The notes under the pieces are model-generated. The model did not search any database. It was not told the origin of the DNA and was given only the letters and a program-made list of their open reading frames with translations. A DNA stretch of 64,000 nt from Rotaria sp. Silwood1 (Eukaryota; Rotifera; Eurotatoria; Philodinida; Philodinidae). Within the stretch, counting starts at the first letter, position 1; every line of letters starts with the position of its first letter. Positions 60,917-64,000 of this stretch are shown here, piece after piece. A program made the position numbers and the translations under genes. The stretch covers positions 5,413,126 to 5,477,125 of the forward strand of contig CAJNOP010000001.1 of the NCBI GenBank assembly GCA_905250075.1. Direction: 5' to 3'.

Positions 60917-62468
60917 ATGCATATCAAAGTAAGTCTTTCATGATGTTTGTAATTTTAAGAATGTGATGAACAAAACGTATTGTTTTTTGTGCATTTAGCT
61001 ATTCATTTTTTTTGTCGTGCTCCATGTAGTTTCTAGTAGTTCCTCCATCGATTGGTTTAAGTTTAAACGTGATTATAACAAGCATTATAAATCAGCTGCT
61101 GAGGAAGCTGAACGTAAGCAAATATTTCTCGAAAATGTAAATCGAATTCGTACCTTTAAACGACTTCATCCAAATGCAACATTCACAATTGGTATCAATC
61201 ATTTGGCTGATCGACGCATCGAAGTAAATCGAATGCTTTGATGATATATATATCGTTAAATAAAATCGATTGTTTTAGGAACTTGTCTCATCTTCAAAAC
61301 ACTATATTAAACTCGATTCTGGAAATATGGGAAATTCTCTTGAATCATCCGATGTACCTGATTCATTCGATTGGCGTACGAAAGGTGTCATTTCGCCAGT
61401 GCAAAACCAAGGTGTTCTCGCAGACGTTGAAGCCATCGTTACTGTAGGTGAGCGTTTATAAGATCTTAATAGTCAAAGTTATGTCATAGAAAAATAACTA
61501 TTGCAGAAGTTATTGAAAGCTTGCATGCTATTCAAACAGGACAACTCGTAGAAGGTAGTGTTGCTCGTGTCGCTGACTGTTGTCCACAACCAGTTGATCC
61601 TTTTCAATGCATCAAGAAACTGGGTGGCATATGTCGTGCTGCTGATTATCCGACACCTACTGGTCAATGCATACCAAATCAATGTACACCATTTGCTCAT
61701 GTATGTGTATATCTATATACTTATTGAAGCATAGCGTCATTGTGCCATATATTAGCTCACTGACGTGAGAGATAACAATGAATTTCTGATTCTATAAATA
61801 CAAATAATATTTCACGCTTTGGTACAAAAAACGATTCATTTTTAGGAACAACAAATCTTAAAAGACTTTCACATGTGTGACTGAATATAGTTTAAGTTTC
61901 GAAAAACGATTTTCTTGTTTATTAAAACAAACTGTCCATCATTCGAATTTTACTATTGTTGAACTTTAGTTCGATAAAATCATGCGACTTAAAAATCGAG
62001 ACGAAAATACTATGGTAACATGGATCCAAAGCTCTACATTGTTTGTTGGTGTCGACGCAAGTCAAACTTCCTTTCAAGTTTATCAGAGCGGTCAGAGACA
62101 TGTTCATTGATTTTATTAGATTCATTTCTATTGTTCTTTCTCTTTTAGGTATTTATAACGATCAATCTTGCTCTAAAACAGTGATTGATCATGTGGTAAG
62201 TACTATAAATAACAATTTAAGTGTGAAATTCTACAAATTTTAAATTTCTTAATTACAAATAGTTACAACTTGTTGGTTACGGTAAAACAGCTTCAGGAGA
62301 CCTTTTCTGGATATGCAAAAACAGTTGGGGTAAGTTTAAATTGAATATAGGTTGATTTGTCGACTACCTTTTTTCATAGGCGTTAATTGGGGTGAAAAAG
62401 GTTATATACGTATTCTACGTGGACAAAATACTTGTGGAATTGCCTCTTACGTCGTACAAGTTGCATAA
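60917..62468 (+). CDS. Secreted papain-family pseudoprotease, copy 3, 8 exons
   Basis: Exons 60917-60928, 60999-61223, 61279-61447, 61507-61700, 61970-62090, 62149-62195, 62263-62329 and 62380-62468 have the same eight lengths as copies 1 and 2, giving 307 residues. The signal peptide is MHIKLFIFFVVLHVVS. It is the most diverged copy at the active site: QGVLADVEAIVTV, so the Cys position is Val129, the preceding Gly is Ala127 and the Phe is Ile132. Gln123, His255 and Asn276 are still present (IDHV, KNSWG). The propeptide and the Cys-rich exon 4 (DCCPQPVD ... FQC ... GGIC ... GQC ... NQC) are nearly unchanged. The donor after exon 5 is weak (gtcaga). AATAAA at 62526-62531. Confidence 0.9.
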
Positions 62469-64000
62469 ACAACAATAATAATAATACAAAATTACCTTAA
62501 TGCCTTTTGTTTTCTTTTTTGAGCAAATAAAAATAAAATCCGTCTATTTAAAGAAAAAAAAGAAGAAGTTCATTATAAGATATAATGCGTACAACATGCA
62601 CCAATAGCATATCTACAAAGTAAAGTCCTGCGTCTGAATGACTTTTATAATGCCTGTAAAAGTTCAGTACACATGTAACGTTTAGATGGTTTTTGTTGAA
62701 AAGAAGCAAGTTGAACTATTGATCTTTTCTTCCAGAAGATATACACGAAAATTAAAGATTGATATAGAAGTAACTGACACGTAGGTACAGGTTGTTTTCA
62801 TATTACACTATACATCAAAAGTATTTTTATTTATGAGCAATAATAAATTGAGTTCCAGTTGTTTTTTGACATCCCTTCGCATTCAAATTAAGTTACCACA
62901 ATGTAATGATATACATCGATTCAAGACAATCTAAAGTATTAGAAATCATATTAACCGAAGATTTTGATGACTGCATAGATAATCTTTGTATTAGCGATTG
63001 GGAAACTTGAAAATTAATGAGATAATTATATACACTAAATTAATTCTTTACTAGTCTTTGTTGTTAAATAATTATGAATATTTTAAAGAACTAAAATTCT
63101 ATATAGAGAACATTTTATAATAAAAAAATTAATTTTTCCGTCTTTGCTGATTCTTTAATTGCTATTGTTTACTACTGAAGATAATAATATTACCAGTAAC
63201 CAGAGTAAGAAAAATGTCTTTTTTTTTCTCGTCAAATATAGTTTTAAATCTGCCAATAGTAAGTCTTATTAAAATTTTTTTTTCTTCATTTAAGTTACCT
63301 CCACAAAACCGAAAAGTTTTTAAGAAACCTTACACTAATATCCTTCGTGTACGCTATGTGGTCAATGAGAAAGAGACAATGATGTAGATGACAAATGGAT
63401 TGTGTATTCTCGACATGTTATGTATTTGAAAGGAGCATTAATGCATGATTCTTTGTTTTTTTGTTTTAAAATGACAGATATATAATGCGTTTTACTTTGC
63501 TTCTGTCTATAAATAATATACTATAGTTTTTATAGGATACTAGTCTACCCAGGCAGGCAAACGTTAAAAAATAACGCGTTTAAACGAGTTAAGGTTCTGT
63601 AATAACAGCGTTCAAACAAAATATTATCATTAAAACGCTGTTATTATGTAAGTTTTAAACAAGTTAAAACGCGTTACCATATTCCAATGCATTAAAATGG
63701 GTAATTTTTTCGAAATTTACTCGTTTTTTTTGTCGTTATTGCCACTAAACTTACAGGTTAAAACGTGTTCACAAGACTAAATAGACTGTCATGCTGTTAT
63801 TTCTTATAAATAACTTGAAATATTTTTCGCTCCTTGGGTTTTGATTTAGCCGATTAATTATTAGTTCATTATAGCCTCCTTATTTCATAAAATGTAGCTC
63901 TTATAAAATTAATTAGTCATGTTATTTTTGTTACTTGCACAATATTAAACTCTCGTGTTATAAACTATCGGTTATGTGATATAGTTCAACAAGCATTTCT
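62469..64000. other. Downstream flank of the cluster
   Basis: About 62740-63150 repeats the sequence found after copy 2. I see no gene to the window end. A foldback element lies at 63571-63677. Confidence 0.5.
63571..63677. repeat. Short foldback element with AACGCGTTT ends
   Basis: The left arm ATAACGCGTTTAAACGAGTT...TAATAACAGCGTT and the right arm AACGCTGTTATTATG...AAGTTAAAACGCGTTA are reverse complements, around a loop of about 20 nt (63613-63631). Another AAAACGTGTT word lies at about 63761. No coding capacity. Confidence 0.75.

Noticed and set aside
1..64000. tRNA, rRNA and CRISPR signals
   Set aside because: I looked for T-loop consensus, rRNA-like blocks and regularly spaced direct repeats and found none that hold up.

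Overview
This is a 64 kb window of AT-rich eukaryotic nuclear DNA. The evidence is consensus GT/AG introns (many of 45-60 nt, some up to about 1 kb), polyadenylation-type AATAAA signals, animal genes (protocadherin, LRR receptor, RFC1, NatC subunit, dynein roadblock light chain) and long gene-poor stretches. The gene content, compact introns, a decayed F-box-like gene of a type I associate with bdelloid rotifers, and a Penelope-like reverse-transcriptase remnant make a bdelloid rotifer (Rotaria/Adineta type) my best guess. That assignment is inference, not proof.

Layout. 0.8-5.5 kb: a five-exon LRR/FN3-like/transmembrane receptor (+). 6.8-8.2 kb: a head-to-head pair, NAA30-like N-acetyltransferase (-) and a C7orf57-like protein (+), sharing a 264 bp intergenic region. 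8.2-16.5 kb: gene-poor, with short G/T-rich telomere-like tracts, paired GACGC hairpins and a Penelope-like RT fragment. 16.5-16.9 kb: a roadblock/LC7 dynein light chain (+). 17.1-18.6 kb: a decayed long-chain acyl-CoA synthetase (-). 19.5-19.9 kb: acylphosphatase (-). 20.2-21.6 kb: a degenerate tandem repeat and two foldback elements. 22.0-23.7 kb: a broken F-box-like gene (+). 25.9-28.7 kb: RFC1 in six exons (+). 33.9-38.1 kb: a delta-type protocadherin in five exons including a 37-nt microexon (-). 41.4-41.8 kb: a small secreted cysteine-rich precursor (+). 43.1-47.4 kb: two diverged tandem paralogues encoding basic, hydrophilic, probably disordered proteins with identical exon phasing. 49.9-62.5 kb: three tandem, intact, eight-exon papain-family genes whose catalytic cysteine has been replaced.

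The most notable content is the last block. Each of the three genes encodes 307 residues with a signal peptide, an I29-type propeptide and a papain fold. Each keeps the oxyanion Gln, catalytic His and Asn but has Ala or Val in place of the nucleophilic Cys. All exon lengths are the same in the three copies, and promoter-proximal sequence is duplicated with them. This looks like a small family of secreted pseudoproteases. A Tc1/mariner-like remnant sits in the last intron of copy 1. The other theme is an abundance of foldback (long inverted repeat) elements near genes, none of which belongs to a family I recognise.

Exon coordinates were read by hand from splice consensus, phase continuity and comparison of paralogues. 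No alignment or transcript data were available.
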